Shown here piece after piece: positions 30,056 to 37,589 of a DNA stretch of 64,000 bases. Both the position numbers and the translations under genes were made by a program. Position 1 is the first letter of the stretch. Every line of letters starts with the position of its first letter. The notes beneath the pieces are model-generated. The model saw nothing but the letters and a program-made list of their open reading frames with translations, was not told the DNA's origin and ran no database searches. This DNA comes from Evansella caseinilytica (lineage in GTDB: Bacteria; Bacillota; Bacilli; Bacillales; Salisediminibacteriaceae), in NCBI RefSeq assembly GCF_900107275.1, contig NZ_FNPI01000012.1, positions 1 through 64,000 of the forward strand, given 5' to 3'.

Positions 30056-31219
30056 TCAATCGTTGCTTTCCCGATGCTGAAGGTAGTACTTGGTGAAGAT
30101 TTCGGCGATGATTTCCGCTGTTTTGTATAACTCGTCAAGGTTGTTGTCCACGCCGCCGATTTCCATTAGGAAGGTATTTTCTGAAAGATCTTGGTTGTAT
30201 ATTCCGTTCCCTGAAGATTTATCTTTGGCGAATATCCCTCTGCTTAGACCGGGATAATCTTTTTCTATCAATGCGTTGAATTCACTTACGACCATTTCAT
30301 TCTTTTCATAATTTTGATGGCCTTCTCCCAGGACAAAGAACGGACGGGCGAGGTTTTTGCCATTGTGATTCACGGTGGTAATATCTTTCGTTGCTGAGTC
30401 GCGATGTAAATCAAAAATATAATCAATTTCATTTTCTTTTAAGTACTCTTTTACATATTCACGCGATATATCATACGACTGATTCGTCGTCCAGTCCCGT
30501 TTGTGCAGCTCCGCTGTCATGTCCCTTGTATCAACGATGACATGAAATCCTCTTTTTTCTAATTCTTTGCCGAAATGCTCTCCCACCAGTGTGATGTTGA
30601 GTTCATTATGTGCAGCTAAATTCGGATTATTATCCGGTACGTTTAAGTGCGGCAGGAACGACTCCCAGCTGTGCGTGTGGTGAATGAGGACGGTTGCCTC
30701 GCCATCATCGATGGTTGTCATTTTCACCTCAGCCTCTTTCTCGTTGCCGCTCTGTTCACCGGCTGTTTCTTCTTCTTCGGAATCAGCGCTTGCCACTTCA
30801 TATGATGCTTCTCGATCCGTCAATAAAACGTCTAGAGGCGGTGACGATTCATATGGCAGCGTTGACAGATTCGTTCCTTCCCCGGCGGTGACGATTCTCG
30901 TATCAAACGATGCGAGAGCGGGAATTTCTCTGCCTAATAATGTTCTTAAATCGCCAGTGTCAATGCTTGTGACCAGTTCGAAGGACATTTGCAGGGCGGA
31001 CGGCTTATCAAAGGTTTCCGGCAGTACCTGCTCAAAATAGTGGTTTTCATAACTCATAATATAGATGAATTGTTCTTCTGAAATCGTTGCGATCGATTGT
31101 TTGATACTGTCGGAGGAAAAACCGGACGATGCCAAGATGCCGGTAATGATAAAAAACATAACCAAACCGATAATCGTTGTCAACACATAGTCTTTCATTC
31201 TAGCAGAGCTGCGCCGCAT
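30056..31219 (-). CDS. spoIIP: Stage II sporulation protein P
   Basis: The 387-residue protein has an N-terminal membrane helix (about 10-30), an extracytoplasmic stalk with an acidic low-complexity stretch (about 150-175) and a C-terminal SpoIIP domain with HHTHSWES, IFDLHRDS and FLMEIGG, which hold the conserved His and Glu of this zinc amidase/endopeptidase family. SpoIIP degrades peptidoglycan with SpoIID during engulfment, marking the host as a spore former. It could be a paralogue, since the usual gpr-spoIIP neighbourhood is absent. The ribosome binding site (GGTG) is weak. Confidence 0.87.
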   Translation of the reverse strand: MRRSSARMKDYVLTTIIGLVMFFIITGILASSGFSSDSIKQSIATISEEQFIYIMSYENHYFEQVLPETFDKPSALQMSFELVTSIDTGDLRTLLGREIPALASFDTRIVTAGEGTNLSTLPYESSPPLDVLLTDREASYEVASADSEEEETAGEQSGNEKEAEVKMTTIDDGEATVLIHHTHSWESFLPHLNVPDNNPNLAAHNELNITLVGEHFGKELEKRGFHVIVDTRDMTAELHKRDWTTNQSYDISREYVKEYLKENEIDYIFDLHRDSATKDITTVNHNGKNLARPFFVLGEGHQNYEKNEMVVSEFNALIEKDYPGLSRGIFAKDKSSGNGIYNQDLSENTFLMEIGGVDNNLDELYKTAEIIAEIFTKYYLQHRESND

Positions 31220-31427
31220 TTTTACACCACTTTTCTATCCACTTTTTTATATTAGTCTATTAGTGTTTTGGAAATAATAGAACAGAAAATGCTAGAATTG
31301 AAAAAGGCGGCCATGGTTTCCGAGGATTGTTGACGGTAACTGCCGGCTTGTCATAGACGCGGCGGCCTGCTTTCGTGTATATATGCCGGTAAGGTGAGTT
31401 AAATAGTGGTATATGGAGGAAAATAAA

Positions 31428-31832
31428 ATGATAGGAAAACATGTGATCACAGCAGGAGCGGTTATCCTAAATGAGGAAGCGCAAATTCTGTTAAAAAAAG
31501 ATCCTAAACGGGGCTGGGAATTGCCGGGGGGACATGTGGAACAAGGAGAAACGATAAAAGCCGCGGTGATCCGGGAGGTGAAAGAAGAAACGGGTATCGA
31601 TATCGAGGTCATCAAATTTTGTGGTGTTTCGGAAGAAGTCAATCAGAACATTTGCAACATGTGGTGGCTCGGAAAGCCGGCAGGCGGCGAGCTGCAAACA
31701 AGTCAGGAAAGTCTTGAGGTGGGATTTTTCGCTGTTAACAAAGCCTTGCAGCTGATCGAAAACGACGTCTTTCAAAAAGAGTTGCTGGCGTGTTTAACCG
31801 AAGAAAAACATCCGTTTTATCTTTCGTTTTAA
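31428..31832 (+). CDS. Nudix hydrolase
   Basis: The 134-residue protein has a full Nudix box at about residues 34-56: G-x5-E-x7-REVKEETGI. The domain hydrolyses a nucleoside diphosphate linked to X; substrate not predictable. ATG 31428 is chosen because GGAGGA (31415-31420) precedes it; the ATG at 31413 is part of that site. It is monocistronic, with a terminator downstream. Confidence 0.9.
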   Translation: MIGKHVITAGAVILNEEAQILLKKDPKRGWELPGGHVEQGETIKAAVIREVKEETGIDIEVIKFCGVSEEVNQNICNMWWLGKPAGGELQTSQESLEVGFFAVNKALQLIENDVFQKELLACLTEEKHPFYLSF

Positions 31833-31888
31833 ATTTTTGATAAGGTGATGTCAGGAAACCAGTCTTCCTATTGACGGTTTCGTTGCTG

Positions 31889-31936
31889 CACCCTGTTGTA
31901 ATCGGCGGCTACCGAATTGAACAGGGTGTTTTTTTT
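31889..31936 (+). terminator. Rho-independent terminator after the Nudix gene
   Basis: CACCCTGTT (31889-31897) pairs with AACAGGGTG (31920-31928), followed by a run of T. Confidence 0.85.
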
Positions 31937-32109
31937 ATGGGAATATGATATGTAAAAGAGCTTTTCTTTCGATCCGCATGCTTGTTAATGAGGCATGTTC
32001 CCTAATAAATTGAACTGGAAAAATATTGTATTGTCCACACCTATGGACAGAAGATTATCTGTTTTGAAGATTTTCTTTTATATAATAAAAGTCGAGGAGG
32101 GATAAGGGA

Positions 32110-33579
32110 ATGAAAATGAGTAAAAGGGAGGAGAAATTTTTTCAAACATTACTGGAAAATCAAGGATTTTTAACTGCCTCGTTTATTGCTAATCAATTAT
32201 CCGTTTCTTCAAAAACTGTTTACAGAGTCATAAAGAAGATCAATGATTGCTCGGAGTATGGGGAGGTTATTTACTCTGAGCCAGGAAAGGGCTTCAAAAT
32301 AAATGAGCGCGTTTATCATGCCGTTGCACGGCAAAACCTTAAACAAAACGACGTCGATCGCAAGGATGAAATTTTATTAAAATTATTATTTAAATCCCCG
32401 GTAAAAATGCATTTGGATGATTTATACAAAGATTACTATTTAAGTGATTCTTCTATTAAAAAAGAAATCGGGAAATTAAACGACTATCTTTCCGAGTATG
32501 ACTTAATGATAAAAAAACATGGCAAGCGAATTTATATTGAGGGCGGTGAAGACAATATAAGGAAATGCTTAAACCAATTAATATCGAAAATGTATTCATT
32601 TGATGAATCCGTCGATGATGACAATCAGCTTGATTTTAACAAATATGATTTACAACTAATCCAGGAACAAATTCATTTCATTGAGAAAAAACTGAAGCAG
32701 GCGATTATCTATCCGTACAATATGAATATTTTTTCTCATCTTTTTGTGCTGATGCAACGATACAAGGAAGGGAAAGTCATCCAGCAAAAAGAAGACAGCC
32801 GGCTTGATATAGAAGAACTTTCGCTCATTTCCAACTACCAGGAAGTGTATGAGGTATCCAAGCAAGTGATTGACAAACTATCTCGGTACATCCACGTGGC
32901 GCTGCCGGCGATGGAAATCTACTATTTATTTCAATATATATTATCCTCCAGATTTGAAAACGCTTTATATTCAGTGGCTATTAACGAAAACACACAGGAA
33001 ATAACCAATTTTTACATCGACTATGTACTTGATAGATTGGAAGGCGATGAACACATCGACAGAAACGGCCTCTATCATGATTTAATTCATCATATCTCTC
33101 CGATGCTGATTCGTTTAGCGAAATCGATTCCGGTAAAAAACAGCCTGCTTGAAGAGGTCAGAAATGAATACAGCGTTCTTTATGACTTAATACGTCAGGC
33201 ATCCCTTCTCATCGATGAAAACTATTGCTACTCTTTAGCGGTGTCCGAGGAAGAAAGCGGCTACTTGACACTGTATTTCGCAAGGTATTTGGAAGGAAAC
33301 GATAAGGAGAAACGAATCTTGATTTTGTGCTCCAGCGGAGTCGGCACCTCCGAACTGCTAAAAGTAAAAGTGAAAAAAAGATTTCCGGACGTCGACATTG
33401 TTGACGTTGTTTCTTATCGGGTTTTCACCAACAGGATCCACCAATATCAAGATATCGACCTCATACTATCCACTTTAAATACGAAACAATTAAACTGCAA
33501 TCACAACGTATTGATTGTCAGTCCAGTATTTAATGAAAACGATGCAAAAAAATTAGCAAGCATTTTGAAGGAGGTGTAG
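32110..33579 (+). CDS. PRD-containing transcriptional activator, MtlR/LicR type without EIIA
   Basis: The 489-residue regulator has an N-terminal HTH (about 1-60: FLTASFIANQLSVSSKTVYR), a second winged HTH (about 90-145), two PTS-regulation domains (about 170-390) and a C-terminal EIIB-like domain with its Cys in ILILCSSGVGTSELL near residue 405. Full-length LicR/MtlR proteins end with an EIIA domain; here that function is encoded by the next gene, 2 bp downstream. Phosphorylation by the PTS should tune its activity and couple it to sugar uptake. A GGAGGG site lies 7 bases before the ATG. An inverted repeat TGTCCA / TGGACA lies at 32033-32048. Confidence 0.87.
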   Translation: MKMSKREEKFFQTLLENQGFLTASFIANQLSVSSKTVYRVIKKINDCSEYGEVIYSEPGKGFKINERVYHAVARQNLKQNDVDRKDEILLKLLFKSPVKMHLDDLYKDYYLSDSSIKKEIGKLNDYLSEYDLMIKKHGKRIYIEGGEDNIRKCLNQLISKMYSFDESVDDDNQLDFNKYDLQLIQEQIHFIEKKLKQAIIYPYNMNIFSHLFVLMQRYKEGKVIQQKEDSRLDIEELSLISNYQEVYEVSKQVIDKLSRYIHVALPAMEIYYLFQYILSSRFENALYSVAINENTQEITNFYIDYVLDRLEGDEHIDRNGLYHDLIHHISPMLIRLAKSIPVKNSLLEEVRNEYSVLYDLIRQASLLIDENYCYSLAVSEEESGYLTLYFARYLEGNDKEKRILILCSSGVGTSELLKVKVKKRFPDVDIVDVVSYRVFTNRIHQYQDIDLILSTLNTKQLNCNHNVLIVSPVFNENDAKKLASILKEV

Positions 33580-33581
33580 CA

Positions 33582-34073
33582 ATGAATCGAGAGGAGCAGT
33601 TTCCATTATCTCATGTTATTTCACCGCGGCTAGTATCCTTAAACATGTCTTTTTCCGATAAGCAAGAAGCAATAAAGAAATTAACGGAGCTGCTTTATGC
33701 AAACGGCAATATCAATGATAAACAATTGTTTTTACGCGATGTTTATTTACGGGAAGAGGAAGGATCCACTTGCATTGGGCAAGGGGTAGCCATCCCCCAT
33801 GGCAAATCAGAAGCCGTTGTAAAAACAGCTGTTGCCATTGGAGTGGCACAAAACACGATTCCGTGGGAAGGAGCGGAAGCCGAGGAACAGGAGGTGAATA
33901 TCGTTATCTTGTTTGCCGTTCAGAACGCTGATGCAAACACTAAGCATATCCTGATGCTCCAGCAAATCGCCATCCTCTTGGCTGATGATGCGTTTATTAC
34001 TGGCTTGCATAACGTGGAAAGCAGAGAAGAAGTGATCGAATTAGTTCAATCTTTCAAAAGCGGTACACATTAA
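33582..34073 (+). CDS. PTS EIIA component, fructose/mannitol type
   Basis: The 163-residue EIIA_2 domain protein has phospho-accepting His in GQGVAIPHGKSE near residue 71. It takes phosphate from HPr and passes it to the EIIB encoded three genes on, and probably also to the upstream regulator. The gene abuts the regulator (2-bp gap), so the two are co-translated. Confidence 0.9.
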   Translation: MNREEQFPLSHVISPRLVSLNMSFSDKQEAIKKLTELLYANGNINDKQLFLRDVYLREEEGSTCIGQGVAIPHGKSEAVVKTAVAIGVAQNTIPWEGAEAEEQEVNIVILFAVQNADANTKHILMLQQIAILLADDAFITGLHNVESREEVIELVQSFKSGTH

Positions 34074-34103
34074 AAGCGAAGCAAGTAAAGGAGAAGATGA
34101 TTT

Positions 34104-34976
34104 ATGTTGATTACTGGAAAAGAAATGTTATCGGTTGCGCAAGCAGAAGGTTTTGCCGTACCTGCTTTTAATGCGGGATCCGGACAACTGTTAACGGCTG
34201 TAATGGAAGTTGCGGAAGAACAACAGGCGCCGTTGATGGTGGCCATTCATCCTGATGAATTATCATTCCTGACGGACAGCTTTGTCGCCCAAGCGAGGTG
34301 GCTGGCAAACAATTCGAAACTACCGGTTTGCATTCATTTAGATCATGGCGCTAGCTTTGACCACATCATGCACGCCATTCAAATCGGCTTTACTTCCGTG
34401 ATGATAGATGCATCCCATTTACCGTTTGAAGAAAATATCGCCGTTACTAGAAAGGTTGTGGAAGCGGCGCATGCAGTCAATGTTTCTGTGGAAGCGGAGC
34501 TTGGAACGATTGGGGACACGGGAAACACTGTTGAAGGAGGGGTATCAGAAGTCATTTATACCGATTCAAAAGCAGCAAAAGCATTTGTGGAAAGAACAGA
34601 TGTCGATTCTTTAGCGGTTGCCATTGGAACCGCCCACGGAATTTATCCGAAACACATTAAGCCTGAATTAAAGCTGGATATATTGGCGGAAATTACGCAA
34701 GAAGTACACGTTCCTCTGGTATTGCACGGCGGCTCAAGTAACCCCGATAGTGAAATTCGCAGAGCTGTAGAACTGGGAATCAATAAAATTAACATTTCCA
34801 GCGATATTAAAATCGTTTTTGCCAATAAACTGAGAGAAATCTTAAGCGGAAACAATAAAGAGATTAGGGAACCGAATGTCCTTTTCCCGCCTTGTATGGA
34901 AGAAACGAAAAAAGTCGCGGCACAAAAAATAGAACTGTTCGGTGCGCAAACCAAGGTCGAATTATATTATCAGTGA
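34104..34976 (+). CDS. Class II ketose-(bis)phosphate aldolase, GatY/KbaY/Fba family
   Basis: The 290-residue zinc aldolase has metal-binding HLDHG near residue 79, EAELGTIGD, HGIYPK, and phosphate-binding LHGGSSNPDSEI and INISSDI. The family splits fructose- or tagatose-bisphosphates, or single ketose phosphates, to dihydroxyacetone phosphate plus an aldehyde. No phosphofructokinase gene is present in the operon, so either a housekeeping kinase supplies the bisphosphate or the enzyme acts on the PTS product directly. Exact substrate unresolved. Confidence 0.87.
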   Translation: MLITGKEMLSVAQAEGFAVPAFNAGSGQLLTAVMEVAEEQQAPLMVAIHPDELSFLTDSFVAQARWLANNSKLPVCIHLDHGASFDHIMHAIQIGFTSVMIDASHLPFEENIAVTRKVVEAAHAVNVSVEAELGTIGDTGNTVEGGVSEVIYTDSKAAKAFVERTDVDSLAVAIGTAHGIYPKHIKPELKLDILAEITQEVHVPLVLHGGSSNPDSEIRRAVELGINKINISSDIKIVFANKLREILSGNNKEIREPNVLFPPCMEETKKVAAQKIELFGAQTKVELYYQ

Positions 34977-34990
34977 GGAGTGAATCAAAC

Positions 34991-35311
34991 GTGAATATTG
35001 TTGGAATTGCAGCGTGCACAGCAGGTGTGGCACACACGTACATCGCGAAAGAAAAGTTAATGAAAGCCGGAGAATCACGGGGACATCAGGTAATCATTGA
35101 GACGCAGGGGCTGGCAGGCACACAAGATCAGTTAACGGCGGATGACATAGCGTCGGCAGATATTGTCGTGATTGCAACGGATATCAAAGTGAAAGGAAAA
35201 CACCGATTTTCGGGAAAAAAAATCGTTGAGGTACCTACGGGGCTGGTGGTGAAATCTCCAAATAAGCTGGTCGAAAAGCTGGAAGAAATCCATCGCGAAA
35301 AGAAGAAATAA
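34991..35311 (+). CDS. PTS fructose-family EIIB component
   Basis: The 106-residue free-standing EIIB has phospho-cysteine in GIAACTAGVAHTYIAKEKL near residue 9. It starts with GTG at 34991; GAGGAG overlaps the aldolase stop. EIIB is usually fused to EIIC in Bacillus fructose permeases; here it is separate. Confidence 0.9.
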   Translation: MNIVGIAACTAGVAHTYIAKEKLMKAGESRGHQVIIETQGLAGTQDQLTADDIASADIVVIATDIKVKGKHRFSGKKIVEVPTGLVVKSPNKLVEKLEEIHREKKK

Positions 35312-35389
35312 GCTGGAGGCTGTCCCGAATTTTTGCGGATAAGCAAGTAAGCGAGCGACACAAAAATACTTTTGAGGGAGGTCTTATCC

Positions 35390-36490
35390 ATGAACATCAT
35401 CAAAAAGCTGGAATTGAAAAAACATATGATGACTGCCATTTCCTTTTTCTTGCCGATTGTGGTGGCTGCCGGTTTTTTACTGGCTATCGGCAACATTGCA
35501 GGTGGAGAAACGATTGTCAATTTTAGAGAAGGCTTCACTTTAGCTGATGTTTGCACCACAATGGGCGGTTATGGATTGGGACTGTTACCAATGATCGTGG
35601 CAACAGCACTCGGTTTTTCCATTGCAGACAAGCCAGGAATTGCCCCTGGTCTTATTGTCGGGATGGTGGCCAGCGGCATTGAATCCGGTTTTTTAGGAGG
35701 GCTTGTCGGCGGTTATCTTGCCGGTTATATCACAAAGATGATCATTGACTGGATGAAAGTGCCAAAATGGGCGGAAGGTTTGATGCCGACATTGGTTATC
35801 CCATTTCTCTCCTCTCTGACTGCCGGCTTGATCATGTATTACTTCATCGGAACACCTGTGATCTGGTTTACGGATATCTTGAAATCCTATCTTGGGAACC
35901 TGGATCATTCATCGCTATTTTTCTACGGCGTTATTATTGGCGTGTTGTCATCGATTGATTATGGCGGCGCAATCAACAAAGTCGTTTTTGCCTTCGTTTT
36001 CACGTTGTTCAGCGAAGGCATTTATGAACCGATCACCGTGCTGATCCTGGCATCAATGGTTACGCCGTTTGGAATGACGATCGCTTTTTTCTTTCAAAGG
36101 CTCTTCCGGAAAAATATTTATACTAAAATGGAAGCCGAGACATTGAAAACCGCTTTTCCAATGGGAATCTGCCAAATAACAGAAGGATGCTTCCCGATCG
36201 TTTTTAACGATCTAGTGAAATGCGTGATCGCAACCGCTGTGGGCGGAGGCATTGGCGGCGGCTTAAGCATGCTGTGGGGCGCGGATTCACATATCCCCGC
36301 CAGCGGAATGTTTGCATTACCCACGATGACAAAGCCGCTGGCGTTTATTGGCGCATTAGTGATTGGTTCCTTAGCCACGGCGATTGTACTGTTTATCATC
36401 AAAAAAGAAGTCGATCCTGATGAAGAAAGGGTTGACTTCGGCATCGCAGAGGAAGAAGATATTGATTTTTCCGACATAAAAATTTCCTGA
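35390..36490 (+). CDS. PTS fructose-family EIIC permease
   Basis: The 366-residue membrane permease has eight to ten helices and fructose-type EIIC motifs (KPGIAPGLIVGMVASGIESGF, GIAP near residue 90, and ITEGCFPIVFNDL near 265). It imports and, with EIIB, phosphorylates the sugar. ATG 35390 follows GGGAGGT by 7 bases. A 78-bp gap separates it from EIIB. Substrate is not evident from sequence; the fructose-type family takes fructose, mannose derivatives and related ketoses. Confidence 0.9.
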   Translation: MNIIKKLELKKHMMTAISFFLPIVVAAGFLLAIGNIAGGETIVNFREGFTLADVCTTMGGYGLGLLPMIVATALGFSIADKPGIAPGLIVGMVASGIESGFLGGLVGGYLAGYITKMIIDWMKVPKWAEGLMPTLVIPFLSSLTAGLIMYYFIGTPVIWFTDILKSYLGNLDHSSLFFYGVIIGVLSSIDYGGAINKVVFAFVFTLFSEGIYEPITVLILASMVTPFGMTIAFFFQRLFRKNIYTKMEAETLKTAFPMGICQITEGCFPIVFNDLVKCVIATAVGGGIGGGLSMLWGADSHIPASGMFALPTMTKPLAFIGALVIGSLATAIVLFIIKKEVDPDEERVDFGIAEEEDIDFSDIKIS

Positions 36491-36491
36491 T

Positions 36492-36622
36492 GTAGTGTGT
36501 GTTTAAAAAGGAGGGCACAACAGCGGCAAGAAGGTCGATGCATGATGGACCCGAGCAGCGGTGCTTATACAGAAACGCAGATGTGAGATTCGCGAGGCCT
36601 TGTTCCCAGACTTTTTGATACC
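36492..36622 (+). repeat. Dispersed palindromic element, full-length copy
   Basis: GTGTGTGTTTAAAAAG starts the copy and CTTTTTGATACC ends it. The core begins GAGGGCACAACAGCGGCAAG, nearly the same as at 12491. It sits between the EIIC gene and the isomerase gene. Confidence 0.65.
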
Positions 36623-36647
36623 TCTAATTAAAAGGCGGGTGGAAATA

Positions 36648-37172
36648 ATGTTTACAAACTATCAGGAAAAAGTAATCCAAGCATTTTTCGATTCCCAGAT
36701 GACATTCAGGGAAGAAGAGTTGGCTGCGATCGAATATGCTGATTTTGGATTAAATAATATCGAAGAGGAAGGCTTGAATTTACTCGTATATGTCAATAAT
36801 GAACGGTATTGTGCGAAAGAGCTGGTGCTGCTACCGTACCAGACTTGCCCTGAGCACAAACACCCGCCTGTAAACGGAACCCCGGGGAAACGGGAAACAT
36901 TTCGTTGTCGGCAAGGTAAAGTATATCTCTACGTAGAAGGAGCGAACGGATTAGATGAAACGCTCATTCATGCTGCTCTTCCGCAAAAAAATAAACAGTA
37001 CTATACGGCCGCCAAAGAAATTGTGCTGTTGCCGGGGGAGCAGTTCACGATTGAACCGGATACGTACCATTGGTTCCAGGCAGGGGAAGCTGGCGCGGTG
37101 ATCAGTGAGTTTTCTTCACCAAGCGATGATGCCAGTGATGTGTTTCAACATCCGTATGTAAAAAGAGTCTAG
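36648..37172 (+). CDS. D-lyxose isomerase-like cupin enzyme
   Basis: The 174-residue cupin has metal-binding residues in CPEHKHPP and GKRETFR and a late His in TYHWFQAG. It resembles the YdaE/D-lyxose ketol-isomerase family, which interconverts D-lyxose and D-xylulose and also D-mannose and D-fructose. The ATG at 36648 follows AGGCGGGTGG. The gene lies 158 bp after the PTS operon with a repeat element between, but the linked functions suggest it belongs to the same sugar pathway. Confidence 0.82.
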   Translation: MFTNYQEKVIQAFFDSQMTFREEELAAIEYADFGLNNIEEEGLNLLVYVNNERYCAKELVLLPYQTCPEHKHPPVNGTPGKRETFRCRQGKVYLYVEGANGLDETLIHAALPQKNKQYYTAAKEIVLLPGEQFTIEPDTYHWFQAGEAGAVISEFSSPSDDASDVFQHPYVKRV

Positions 37173-37481
37173 CATCATTGCATTCTTCCTTCGATGTAAA
37201 CGCTTCAATAAAAGGGACAGTTGTATAGTGGAGATGATTTCTTCCGGGAGATCATCTTCTTTGAGTTTCCATGGATTTTATCAGTTGTGTGTTCCGAAAA
37301 TGCGGTTATTTAAAATAATTATACGAATATTTTGACTATATCAGCATAAAGATGCTGTTTCCGAATTTTTTGAACACATACTTTAAGAAAACTGTTAATA
37401 AGAACCGATTGAAGAAAGCAGCACAATTCCGGCGAAAAATTATGATAAAATGAATGTATTATTAAAAGGAGGCGGTAAAAT
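37173..37481. repeat. Intergenic region with dispersed-element copy
   Basis: A weak hairpin GAGATGAT / ATCATCTTC lies near 37231-37258. GTGTGTTC (37287-37294) and GAACACAT (37372-37379) bound a 93-bp AT-rich copy of the dispersed element. Confidence 0.45.
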
Positions 37482-37589
37482 ATGCGCAAATTTACTAACG
37501 AAATCAAATGGAAAGGACAAAAAACTATGATAATAAAGAGGGTAATAATAGATGAAAATACTCAATATTGGAGTGTTGGCCCATGTTGA
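37482..37589 (+). CDS. Possible 35-residue leader peptide of the Tet(M)-like gene
   Basis: A perfect AAGGAGG (37466-37472) lies 9 bases before an ATG that opens a 35-codon, Lys-rich ORF (start MRKFTNEIKWKGQKT). It ends at 37589 and overlaps the first 38 bases of the ribosomal protection gene in another frame. Its site is much stronger than the GAGGGT of the main gene. Tet(M) genes are known to have a short leader ORF for attenuation; here the overlap would rather suggest translational coupling. The peptide itself is not recognisable. Confidence 0.5.
   Translation: MRKFTNEIKWKGQKTMIIKRVIIDENTQYWSVGPC

Noticed and set aside
37194-37207. cre (CcpA) site TGTAAACGCTTCAA
   Set aside because: Only the left half fits the consensus and it lies downstream of the isomerase gene, not at a promoter.
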